From Crotalaria pallida (lineage: Eukaryota; Streptophyta; Magnoliopsida; Fabales; Fabaceae): a stretch of 64,000 bases of DNA. This document shows positions 34,561 to 44,932 of this stretch, one piece after another. Each line of letters starts with the position of its first letter. The stretch's first letter is position 1. The stretch is taken from NCBI GenBank assembly GCA_037953625.1, contig CM075652.1, positions 59,575,501 to 59,639,500 of the forward strand, written 5' to 3'. Below the pieces are notes generated by a model that worked only from the letters and a program-made list of their open reading frames with translations, did not search any database and had not been told where the DNA came from. A program made the translations under genes and the position numbers.

Positions 34561-36002
34561 GTTTGGTAAATTAAGAACCTAATATCCGCTAATTGCACTT
34601 TGAAGCTTTAGCGCATTTTGTTAGAAGTTTTGTATCACAAACCTCATTTTAATTTTTATTTTCAACATTGCCTTTATCTTTTTCAAACCTCAAACCCTAA
34701 ACACTCTCCTCCTCAACACTCCACCACGACCATCGCATATTGCGAGCCGCCACCACTACCTTGTCTACTACCACTCCCCATCGGCCACCCACATCCCCTC
34801 ACATCCCCTTAAACCCTAATTATTATTTCTCCCTAAATTTCTCTCCTCTCCCTCAACCACCATTCAAAAACCTCAACTGTCTCCCATACTAGCCACCGCC
34901 CTTTGTCATCTCCCTTTGTTTCTTCCTTTCCCTCTCACAACCTCTCTTTTCGTCCCCACGTTTCTGAAATCGCGAGCACAACACCATCATCGCATCAAAC
35001 TCAACTGCACCACTCCCAAAGCCTCCACTTCCATTAAGTTCTCTCTCCTCTTTGTTTTAGATCTTTTATCAAACCTTCAACGGTCATAGATGAGCAGGTG
35101 AGTCATCACAAAGTTGCAACCTCCATCTTTGCCTCTTTGTCGCAATTGCCACAAATCCCAAATAGCAAGACAATGGTGCAAACGAGGGGGTGAATGCGTT
35201 TTTGGCGAAGAATTTGGTGAGGGATTACAAGACTAGGCATGAATATGTAATAGCAAAAGTCGTGGCTATAGTGGCTTCCAATTTGTAGTGGTGGTGGTGG
35301 TGGTTTTTGAGAAAGTGTTTAGGATTTGAAGTTTGAAAAAAGAAGGGTGGATTTGGAATTTGAAGAAAGTAAGGGTAATTTTAAAAAAAAATGATTAAAA
35401 TGCGGTTTGTAGATAAAAAGTGAGGTTTGTAATCCTTTACTCTTCTCCCGGAGGGCAATGAAGTTTTTTTAGTCAAATAGGCTCTTCCGATGGTTATGTG
35501 ATGCTAGATGATGCCTTGGGGGAACTTCCTTTTCTTTATTAACTATCTCTTTGAGCCAAAAATATACATAATGAGTGATCCCTTCGTTTCTTAGAGCATC
35601 TCTAACCCAAGAACCCACTTTTGGTTCTTAGGTGGTCCCCACAACATTTTAAATATTATCTCACACTTTTTCATACTCTAAGCAACCCAACTCCAAATTT
35701 GCTCCAACCCCAAGAAACAACCCATGGTTCTTGCATGGACCCCACACCCTACCCCACATTACTTTTTAATAATTATTAAAATATTACCTATTATAATAAA
35801 ATTTAAATTATTATTCAATTAATACAAATAATTCAACAAAAATAATTTAAAATATCTATAAAATACTAAAATACATAAAAAAATAATAAAAAATCTAAGT
35901 TTTAGACCGGAACAAGTAGTTGTAAATTTTACTAAATTATTATTCAATTACTTTTTGCATACCACTTGTAAAACTACTCAACTTTCTTCAACGGTGAACT
36001 AC
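34561..36002. other. Unassigned flank between element I and the MULE
   Basis: AT-rich with a CT-rich part (34700-35060). ACAAACCTCATTTTAATTTTT near 34637 recurs in inverse near 35380-35425, suggesting a degenerate inverted-repeat element. GAGCATCTCTAACCCAAGAA at ~35595 resembles the start of common plant MITEs, but the other end is missing. No gene is supported. Confidence 0.35.
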
Positions 36003-36011
36003 TACTATTAT

Positions 36012-36205
36012 GAGAAAATGGTCTATTTGGTCCCTCAAAGATACATGGGGCATCAGTTTAGTCCCCCAAAGATTTTGGGCACCAAAAACGTCCCCAAAGT
36101 TTAAAGCGGGCATCCCATTAGTCTTGGCGTTGATGTCTGTTACTTCCTCCGTCACGGACGCTGATGTGGCACAGTAATTACCCCTTTATCATCTGATTAT
36201 CTGGC
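36012..36205 (+). repeat. Left terminal inverted repeat of the MULE
   Basis: Runs from GAGAAAATGG to ATCTGATTATCTGGCAC, pairing with 42452-42645. It leads straight into the TATA box of the GRF gene, so it likely carries promoter elements. Confidence 0.9.
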
Positions 36206-36206
36206 A

Positions 36207-36214
36207 CTATATAG
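36207..36214 (+). promoter_or_regulatory. TATA box of the GRF gene
   Basis: CTATATAG just inside the left inverted repeat, about 90 bases before the ATG at 36301. Confidence 0.65.
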
Positions 36215-36300
36215 GGAATGAAAGATAGGGGTTTCAACCCTAAATCGCAGACACCACCATTTCTCTCTTCTCCTTCATTTATGCACCTCCACAGCTCACA

Positions 36301-36696
36301 ATGTCACAGAACTCATGCTGCAACTCTCGGCAATTTAGTTGGACGGCAGGTGAAAATGCAAATAGGGAACGACTTGTGTACTGTCCATGTGGGAGGAAGC
36401 TTGAGATCTTCATATCCAATACGAGGGCAAATCCTAATCGAAGGTTCCTAAGATGCCCTTTGTTCTTGAACAAGGGTGTTACTTGTGGGCATTTTGAATG
36501 GGTGGATGATAAGTACACAGAACCAAACTCAAGCATGAGTGAGTCTTTGGCAGAAAAAGAACAATGTGAGAAAAAGCTGAAGAAAATGAAGAAGAAGATC
36601 ATATTGTACGAAAATGAAGTGTATACCCTTAAAGTGAAATGCATTGCGTTAGCAATTTTATGTATTTTGTTTGTTGGAATGTGGTTGAAAGCATAG
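36301..36696 (+). CDS. GRF-type zinc-finger protein with C-terminal membrane segment
   Basis: A 131-residue intact gene inside the MULE. Residues ~25-75 form a GRF zinc finger (PF06839 type): YCPCGRKLEIFISNT, RRFLRCPLFLNKG and CGHFEWVDD supply the C-x-C, GRF-like and C...F-x-W features. Residues ~80-112 are a basic coiled coil (EKEQCEKKLKKMKKKI). A hydrophobic segment, CIALAILCILFVGMW, ends the protein and predicts a tail anchor. GRF fingers bind single-stranded nucleic acid in some repair proteins. Many plants have small proteins of this layout; their role is not known. Its start in the inverted repeat and convergence on the transposase suggest it belongs to the element, not to the host. The start codon is the only ATG before the finger in this frame. 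Confidence 0.8.
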   Translation: MSQNSCCNSRQFSWTAGENANRERLVYCPCGRKLEIFISNTRANPNRRFLRCPLFLNKGVTCGHFEWVDDKYTEPNSSMSESLAEKEQCEKKLKKMKKKIILYENEVYTLKVKCIALAILCILFVGMWLKA

Positions 36697-37184
36697 TTGA
36701 GAAAGAACAACGTGAGAAAAATCATAGTAGTCTTATTGTTGTAGTGGATTGTTTGTTGTCTTGTATCTGATGTTGTTGTTGAATGGATGAAGAAGTTTTA
36801 AGTAGCAAATCATTTGCTTTCATTTTCTTGATTTTATTATATCTGGTTTGCTTTCAAATGATTTATGCTTGTGCAATTGCTAAAAAACAGAACATAGCAT
36901 TTCTGGTTGTGCAATCAGTGATGAATAGAGCATTTCTGCCCTTGCAATTGCTGGCAACAAGTGATTCATAATGATGTTTCATAATCTCAAACATAATAAT
37001 TAGTGAGAATGGTTCATACAAGTCATGACAATAATTCATAATGTTTCATAAGACAAGCTACCCTTATGCAGAAGATAGAAATTGATCAAAAAAATGCTAG
37101 CAATTGAAGTGATGGTCTATTACATCAAAGATTCATAAGAAACAAAATTTGCCAGCATACAAAACATGGATACTAAGAGTGGTT
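36697..37184. other. Intergenic 3' region between the MULE genes
   Basis: AT-rich, expected to hold the convergent 3' ends. A 62-codon hydrophobic open frame (36783-36971) lacks a recognisable domain and is taken as 3' UTR. Confidence 0.5.
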
Positions 37185-40100
37185 CTACATCTTCTGCTTC
37201 CCTTTGCAGTTCTCTAGCATTTCCTTATACCTTCTTCTTGTAATTGGTGATGTAGCTGCCAAAGTATGCTCCACAGAGGAGGAACTCCTTATTACTGGTT
37301 TTGGTGGTGTAGTTGGATTGGCTGGTGCAGTTGGCCTTCCTAGTGGACACCAAGCTGGCCTTGATGCAAGTGGCCTTGGTGCTGGCCTTGCTGGTGCTGT
37401 TGGCCTTGGTGCAGGTGCAACTCTTGGTGCTTGAAATGGTGTTCCTCCTGCTACAAGCGTTAAGGATTGTATTGTTCTTGTTTTGGCATTATGTCCTTCA
37501 GTAGGTGCAGTTGGTTGGGGACCAGAACTAGGAACACTGTTGGCTGTGATGCCTTTAAAAGGTCTTGCATTTGGGTATCTCTCTGGAAATATGGATGAAG
37601 GCCTGATATGGGGAGGCCTACATGGAGGTGGGCCTATATGGGGCTCTAAAGGCACAACACCAGCTCTTTGCAGCCCAGTGAGTGGTGTAGTGCCATGCCC
37701 GAACCTCCATTGGCCTTGGTTTATGGTGAGACTAGATGCTTGCCTTGGATATGGAGGGGGGGTCCTATTAATGAAAAATAGAAACAATTCCATTTTCAGG
37801 TTCACAAAATAATAAAATAATAAGACTAAAAACCACTAAACAGTAATAAACAAATTAATAAACATTAACCTGACTTAATGGTGGAGGTGTCAAATCAATT
37901 GTTTCTTGTTCAGTGTATTCAGTGTATGCTGCTGCTTGAGGTTCTGTTGTTGTTGTCTCAGGTGCTGCTGGTTCAGTTGCTACTGCTTCAGTTGTTGTTG
38001 TTTTAGGTACTGCTGCTGAAGTCTTTGCTGCTTTAGCTGCTGCTGCAACAGCATCAACTGCTTTCTTTTTCTCACATCTCCTTATGTTGTGCCCCGTCTC
38101 TTTGCAAAAGAGACACTGAATCTCCTTATACTTTCTTTTTGTCTTGTACGGATTCTGCACATCCTCTTCTTGGCCTCTTCTTCTTTTCTTCTTTGGCCTT
38201 CCTGGTTGTCTTCTGAGCTTTGGTGGTTGAATGGGATCAGCCCCACAGTCTTCCCAGTACTCCTTGGTAGGTACAGGCTTGATGAAGGGTGCATAAGTAG
38301 CATCAAACATCTCAATGGACAAGTATTTATCAACATAGTCCTCTGGGTTTTGGTGAGCATAGCCTATGGCAGCTAGGGGTGTAAGTGGTCCGGTCTGGGA
38401 CCGCGAAACCGGTTGGACTGAACCGAACCGGACCAAAAAAAGGATCGGACCGCGAGACCGTGGTCCGGTCCGATCTGAAAATTTTCGGACCGTTATGTTG
38501 TGGTTCGGTCCACGGTCTCACAATTTTTTGGACCGCGAAGACCGGACCGGACCGGTAGTTGGAATAGAACACGTAGCAGGAGCAGAAGGACTCCCAAATG
38601 CCAGTACATACTACATAGCATAAAAAATGTGCAGAGCAGTGTTCTTGGATTCCCTTCACTTCTTCTCTTCCTATTTTCCTATTCTCATTAAGGAACGAAG
38701 AAACTAATAGGAATCCTTCCAGTACATAGCATAAAAGTGAAGGACTCTCCAAAAAATCCTTCTCTTCCTTCAACTTCTTCGTTCTCTTTCTCATTCCGCC
38801 GCTCCGCCGCTCGCTCTGCCGCCGTTCTCGTTCTCTGCCTTCGGTTCGTTCTCCCTTCGTTTTCGTTCGCTGCCTCCTATTCTCCCTCCGTTCTCCCGAT
38901 TTGTTCTCTCCCTCCTCCCTCAGATCCGCATTCTCTCTCTCCCTACTCCTTCTGATCCGCTCCGCCGCCGCCGCTTGGATTCTCCCTCCGATTCTGCCGA
39001 TTCGTTCTCTGCATGCGTTCACCCTCTCCGTCCTCCTTCCGATCCGCGTCTCTCTCTCTCCCTCCTCCGTTCCCATCCGCGCCGCCGCCGCCTCCTTAGA
39101 ACCAAGAAGCTGCTGCTGCTCCAAGGAGAGGGAACCCTAGGGTTCCAATGGAAAAATGGGTTGAAGCCCAATTTTTTTTTAAAGACTTGAACAATTGTGG
39201 TCTATTTAGACTGGACCGTAACGATCCGGACCGTTACGGTCCGGTTCGGTCTATGCATATGAAAAACATTGAGACCGAACCGGACCACATTGATTTAATC
39301 GGTCCGGTCTCTAAAGTCCTTCAAAGACCGGACCGGACCGGACCATTACACCCCTAATGGCAGCACATGCATGCTTGCATGGTACTCCACTCAATTCCCA
39401 AATCCTACATGTGCACTTCCTAGCATGCACGTCTACATCTACATTGCCATGGTAGCCTTTTACTTCAAATCGAAGTCCACCTGGGTCACCTGACCATTCA
39501 GGTTCCCATTGGAAGCTTTCTCTCTTGGCTAACTCTAGTCTTTTTTGGGCCTCAGGACATATTGGTCCTTGGTAGTTCCTCATGGCATTCCTATGTTTGT
39601 TCATCTTTTTCATTACATAACACCTAATCTCCTCACACATTGTCAAGATTGGTTTGGACCTAAACTTCACTATTTTACCATTGAATTGCTCACGCATATT
39701 ATTTAGAAGACTCATATTCTTAGTTGTTGTGTTGAAATGAGCTTTAGACCACTAACCTGCAGGAGTTCTTAATAAGAACTCATGTGCAGCAGCATTTATG
39801 GTCCTGATCTGCTCCATGGCATCATCAAACTGTTTTGGAGTTGTTGCCTTTGCACATGCCCAAAACAGGTTCTTTAACTCTAAACCCCTCCAATTCTTTG
39901 TGAAATTGGCCCATATATGCCTTGCACAACATCTACGGGGAACGCCTGGAATAACCTCGTCCATTGCAGCTTCAAGTCCCTACCAAAATAGTGATGAAAT
40001 ACACAAAATTCAGAAAGTAATGCAGTAATGAAACTTATACTTTTTTGCAGTAATGAAACTTATACTTTTTGCTTATCTGTGATGAACTCATATCCATATG

Positions 40101-41928
40101 CCAGAGGATCACCAAGATCATTGATAAGCAAATTCAGAAACCAAGTCCATGAATCTAGCATAAAATGAACATATACAGAAAACAATAATTAATATTCAAG
40201 TACAATAATTTTTCCTAATATTAATTATGAAATTAACTCTAATGCAATAATCAGTACCTTTGTTTTTAATTTCAACCACAACATAAGCTATCACATAAAA
40301 CTGGTTATTTCCATCTTGTGAACATGCAGCCAGTAATTGACCACCATAATAACCCTTAAATCAGTTAATATAACCACATGCCAAAAAAATAATATTTCAG
40401 TTAATCTTAATATTAAGTCAACAATTACAATGACATACCTTCAAATGACAACCATCCTGCATCCTGACCTAAATCCAGTCTTCATAGCATCTATACATAT
40501 ATAGAACCTCTGGAATATGGGCATGATATCCTGTGTAGGCCTTTCCATCATCAGAATAACAGTTGACCCCTCATTTGTTCTTATGAGTTGATGTGCATAG
40601 TTTCTCAACTTGGCATACTGCTCAATTTCAGTACCCTCCACTATCTCCCTAGCCTTTTTCAAAGCTCTGTATGTAGTAATATCAGTGCACTGTATGCCAT
40701 AAGTTTTCTTCATATGCTCATATGCAGCCACTGCATCCATGTTAGGATGTGCTCTCAGCTCATCAACTAATTTCTCAACTATCCAGTGAGATGTGGCAAG
40801 TCGGTTACTAAAAGTCCTTGAGCAGGTGTGTTCATCTCTGAATGTCTTAATCACATAGGTGTTTGTCTTTAGGTCTTTGCTACAATAAATCTCCCAGGGG
40901 CATTCATCTTTGCGGATTCCCCTCACCCTTCTCCTATCATTTTTAACGAATGAAATCTCTCTACCACATTGTACTTGATAGTCCCTCACAGACTTTTTAA
41001 AAGTCTCCAGGTTTGGAAACTCCATTCCTAATTGCAACACCACATAACCAAACTTAGCATTTGGGTTAAATTTAGGGTTCACTTCTTTCTCTAACCCTGA
41101 TGAGCTGGAACCAGTTACCAACTCATCTGTTATATACCCAACATCTTGATCATTAGGAACAAGAGGGGATGATAAAAATACTGGTTCACTTGGCTCATCT
41201 CCAAATGAACTATCATCATTTGACCTCATTGGTGCTCTATTTTTTCTGTTATTTAAGCTTGCATTCAACCTACTAGTTGGCCTTATCCTTTTTTCCCTAG
41301 TAGGTGCAGCTGTAGCTGCAGGTTCAGATTGGGCTGCATCACCTGCAGGTGCAGCTGCAGAAGGCCCAGCAGCACCATTATGTCCAGGTTGAGCTGCAGC
41401 AGTTTCAGAAGGCCCAACATTGTTTGTGTTTGGGTTGGGTAGGACTGGGTGAGGTTGGGCCTGTGTCACACGTTGGACTTCATTTTGGGCCTCTATTTCA
41501 GGTTCTTGTTCTGATTCAGTTTCCACCTCATCATCTGAAATTTCAACTACCTTGGGTTTTTGCATGAAATAAATATGGATTTCCTCACATTTTGTCCTCT
41601 CTACATGCTCAATTAATTGAACATATGAATTGTCATTCCTTAAAATCCTCAACCCACCACTCAACTCCTCCACATCAGGTATACAATAAAAACATTGGAA
41701 ATAATCTAACCCAGAGTGTTTTTTTTATGAACCTAACCCAGAGTGTTGTTTCACTAACTCTGCTATGGTAATAGGGGATAACAAGTCCAAATCAAACATA
41801 TCCCACACATCTTCCTCCCCATCTATGTACCTAACACCAGATTCTCCTTCAAATTTAAACCTCCCACTATGATGGAATACCAATGTAATATAACGACACA
41901 TCCTACAAAACACATCACAAACATTCAT
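37185..41928 (-). pseudogene. MULE transposase (MURA-like), multi-exon, disrupted
   Basis: Read on the minus strand from ATG 41928. The N-terminus is like plant MULE PB1-like regions (LVFHHSGRFKFEGESGVRYI). Next is an acidic and Ala/Pro-rich linker, then the Mutator DNA-binding domain (FPNLETFKKSVRDYQVQCGR, KDECPWEIYCSKD, HWIVEKLVDELRAHPNM). The catalytic region is split by introns and breaks: DGCHLK near 40450, YYGGQLLAACSQDGNN near 40350, CARHIWANFTKNW near 39900. A SWIM zinc finger (CTCRIWELSGVPCKHACAA) ends at the hAT insertion. The C-terminal exon after the hAT has HQNPEDYVDKYLS and a CLFCKETGHNIRRC knuckle, then a proline-rich tail after a further intron (donor near 37870). A 13-base direct repeat (AACCCAGAGTGTT) near 41710-41740 adds a frame break. 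Confidence 0.85.
38374..39356. mobile_element. Non-autonomous hAT element in the MULE transposase
   Basis: Starts TAGGGGTGTAAGTGGTCCGG and ends GGACCATTACACCCCTA, with perfect 8-bp duplication ATGGCAGC at 38366-38373 and 39357-39364. Same GGTCCGG subterminal arrays as the element at 896. The interior is pyrimidine-rich and non-coding. The insertion point is in the codons right after the SWIM finger. Confidence 0.93.
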
Positions 41929-42451
41929 TCATATCTCCCTAAGGTCCACAGTATTAAAAAAAAGCAATAACAAAAAAGGGGCAACATGGACCACGAGTAG
42001 CACAAAAAAGAATCTCAATCAGCACAAAAAAACCCTAACTTTTCCCCATCCCAAAAACATGCATGTGCCTATAGCATCTTCGTACAAGGGTGATAAACAA
42101 ATGAGTTGGTCAACAAAGATAGAGACCAAAGTTTGAATAAAAAAGGGCAGAACCATGTGGGTGGGGTCCACATACACAATTTCAACAAAAACCCTTACCT
42201 AAGGTAGCGTCGATCTCAACTTCGGTTTGCGTCGTCTTTACCTCCGATCGTCGTCAGCTTCTGATGTACCTCCGATCGCCGTTAGCTTCTAATGAGTCGT
42301 CTCCACTTCCTGTCTCTGTTTGCAGTTTCAGTATGGATGGCTTTAGTAATGGAGTGAGGAAGGATGTATACCAATGGGTTTTGTTTTAATCTGGTGTTTG
42401 AAGTGTTTTTTTTAATCAAACACTAATAATAAACGAGTTTAGCCACAGTGT

Positions 42452-42645
42452 CCAGATAATCAGATGACAAAGGGGTAATTACTGTGCCACGTTAGTGTTC
42501 GTGACGAAGGAAGTAACAGACGTCAACGCCAGGACTAACGGGATGCCCACTTTAAACTTTGGGGGACGTTTTTGGTGCCCAAAATCTTTGGGGGACTAAA
42601 CTGATGCCCCATGTATGTTTGGGGGACCAAATAGACCATTTTCTC
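42452..42645 (-). repeat. Right terminal inverted repeat of the MULE
   Basis: Mirror of 36012-36205. The transposase leader starts just inside it. Confidence 0.9.
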
Positions 42646-42654
42646 TACTATTAT

Positions 42655-43011
42655 TATTGATATTAATATTATTATTTATTATTATTATTATTAACAAAAT
42701 TAAAACACTATCTCCTTGCCTCCTTCCAAATCCAAACAACACATACACCCACAAGGTTCTTTTTCTCCTTCTATAGTATCTCTTCTTTCTCCCTCACTAC
42801 TTCGTTCTTCTTCTTCTTCACTGTCTTTCTTCACTCTCTTCCTCCCAAGCCATTCAACTCCAACCCTCTTTTCTTCTTATTCAAATTAACTTCCTCACGG
42901 TTTCCCACACATGTGGTTGCTGAAGGACGATTCCCCTCATGGTTCGAAGCTCTCAAAGCTGCTGAAGGCCGATTTTTCCTCAATCATGGTTGGATCATCA
43001 ATTTCCCTGCA
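42655..43011. other. Unassigned flank with (ATT)n
   Basis: Starts with an ATT/TTA microsatellite (to ~42700), then CT-rich leader-like sequence and a short open frame from 42911 (WLLKDDSPHGSKLSKLLKA) that I do not recognise. It may be the 5' end of a lost gene; nothing confirms it. Confidence 0.35.
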
Positions 43012-43190
43012 TAGGGATGGCAATGGGTCCGGGTGGGTCCGGATAATGGGGTACCCAGACCCGGACCCGTTCATAAATTACCGGACCCGCGCGGGTACCT
43101 GCTGCATAATGGGTAGGCGGGTCTTCAGGTACCCAGACGGGTTTTGCCGGTACCCATTAGCAATTTTTTTAAAGAAAAAATTATTTTTTA
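43012..43190. mobile_element. Left end of a third hAT-type element
   Basis: TAGGGATGGCAATGGGTCCG followed by GGTCCGG and GGGTACCC words is a typical plant hAT end. No matching right end is in the window, so the element is truncated or was split by the retrotransposon sequence that follows. Confidence 0.6.
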
Positions 43191-43199
43191 AATTAATTT

Positions 43200-43714
43200 C
43201 TATGTTTTTTTGATAGACCGAGGGATCCTTGATACATCATTACACATTCTACTTAATATTAATCCCTACCACCATTAAACACTCGTAAATATCAAAGAAA
43301 TTCTCTCGTTAAACACAAACATACTTCTTTTCGTTTTCTGGGTTTTTTGCTCTTTTTGTTTCAACTTTCGTTTTCTGAGGTCTTGGTTAGGGTCTTCTTT
43401 TTTGAGTTGAAATCCTTTTTGTGATTTACTGGGTCAAAGCTTTTTCTAGGATTTTCGGTCGAGCATGAGTGCGAATTGGTTTAGGAAGTGGGTGGGGTTG
43501 TTTGCCTCAGCAGTGACGGTGAGGGTGATGATGATTCCATCTCCTCGTCATCCTCCTCTTCTGTGGATCTTGGAAGATATGGGAGGGTTGAGGAGGTGGA
43601 TCCTGTTGAGGTGTATTATCCCCAGGATTTAGCAGAGAAAAGGGAAGGAATAAGAATGTATGTGATGGCCGAGGTTACGGCTGAAGAGGAGAAGGCCGAT
43701 TATGAGGGAGATTA
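43200..43714 (+). pseudogene. Diverged 5' fragment of a retrotransposon antisense gene
   Basis: From ATG 43465 the translation MSANWFRKWVG, then (after a +1 shift) SSDGEGDDDSISSSSSSSVD and VEVYYPQDLAEKREGIR, is a diverged copy of the gene starting at 44933. It ends abruptly at GATTA (43710-43714), where the LTR at 43715 begins. It is the target into which element II inserted, and shows that an older relative was already here. Confidence 0.7.
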
Positions 43715-44221
43715 TGTAAAAAGAATGACGTATACTAGACCGGAGCCATCACTAAGGTCAAGGGGAGACCTTAATGGAGTAGCTCTATCTAGGGTTTATG
43801 AGTGATCTTACGAGTTCTCCAAGGCACTCAGTTGGAGTACCTGGGTTGCCCTAATCATAGAGTATGTGCTGTGTGAATTAGGGTTAGAGGACGTCCCTGA
43901 GCCCCTTGTAGCACGATACTACTTATAGGGGTGGCTGTGTGTCCCATGGGCCAAGGGAGGCCCATTAGGATTAGCCTGGATATGAGCTGTATTGGGATAA
44001 GAACGCTAAGTCACTCTGTCCTGATCTTGTACTGGTAAGCCGGTTGGGGTATCTGTGGACGTGGCACGATACGATCTCGGCCCGTTCCTGGCTACCTGGT
44101 CGGCCTCTACGGGCTGGTCTCGGCCAGATACATGGGGGCACATCTCTGTACTATGATCGGCCTAGGGTGCATGCGCTGATCACGTGTCTAAGGATCTCGG
44201 CCCTAGGCGAGGTCCACCACA
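43715..44221 (-). repeat. Left LTR of element II (inverted)
   Basis: Starts TGTAAAAAGAATGACG after GATTA and ends GAGGTCCACCACA, followed by TAAGCCCCTCCAGCTCGG, the inverse of the polypurine tract beside the right LTR. 507 bp if the TG at 43715 is the true end, which is inferred from the break with the older gene fragment. Confidence 0.7.
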
Positions 44222-44568
44222 TAAGCCCCTCCAGCTCGGCAAGACTATTCGTGTCTTGAGCCAAGGTGATATGCTAGCCCCTGGTGTCCGAGGAGTTTTG
44301 GTCGTATGGGTCCCTGACCGTGTTGTCCTTTCAGTTGACTAGACAGGCTAGGTGTCTGTCCTTTCACCTGCTCGAAGTGACGTTTGCTTTTCATATTGGT
44401 GACACGTGTTCATCCGTCCTTATCCCAATGTTCTGCCATCAATGCTGCGTTGCTCAAGGTATGCCAGCCTGTCAGGCGTTCGACACGTCTCTGTTACTGG
44501 TTGGGGTTCCTGTTGGGTTGGGCTTTTGGGCTTGGCCCATTCGTTTGAAAATAGAGAGAAAACTTCCT

Positions 44569-44576
44569 TATTTAAA
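44569..44576 (+). promoter_or_regulatory. TATA-like box of the left antisense gene
   Basis: TATTTAAA, about 360 bases before the ATG at 44933; AGTTTAAATAAGG is conserved at the mirror position near 60190. A leader intron is possible, with a donor at AGCAGGTATTCC near 44755. Confidence 0.5.
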
Positions 44577-44932
44577 CTCTTCTGTTCCACCTTTTTACCT
44601 TTTTTCTCCCACCTTCCACAATTAACCGTTTCAGTTTCTTTCTGCAGACTCTTTCTCTTTCTCTAACTCTCTCCCCCTCCTCACGCACCATCTCACACGC
44701 TTTTACTGTTGCTTCTTCTTGCTCCATCTTCAAGTGAGTGCATTAGTTTTATAGCAGGTATTCCTTCGCTGATCCCTTTTCTTCGTCATTGTTTTTCCTT
44801 TTCTTCTTCTTACTCTCCTTTTGTTTCTGGGATTTTCTTTTTTGGGTTAGCCTCTCTTTTGGGTCCTCAATTTCTTGGGTATTTCTTGTTTTTACTAGAT
44901 TCTGGAAATTTTTCTAAGGCGTTTGGATAATT

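Larger units (their letters stand above)
36012..42645. mobile_element. Formerly autonomous Mutator-like element
   Basis: Terminal inverted repeats of about 190 bp start GAGAAAATGGTCTATTTGGT and are ~93% alike by eye. A perfect 9-bp duplication, TACTATTAT, is at 36003-36011 and 42646-42654. It carries two convergent genes: a small GRF zinc-finger gene (+) starting from the left repeat and a multi-exon transposase (-) starting from the right repeat. This two-gene, convergent plan resembles maize MuDR (mudrA/mudrB). The transposase is disrupted by a hAT insertion and frame breaks, so the element is no longer autonomous. Confidence 0.92.

Noticed and set aside
42911..43011. Start of a host gene (WLLKDDSPHGSKLSKLLKA)
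   Set aside because: Too short, not recognised, and runs straight into a hAT end; kept only as an unassigned stretch.
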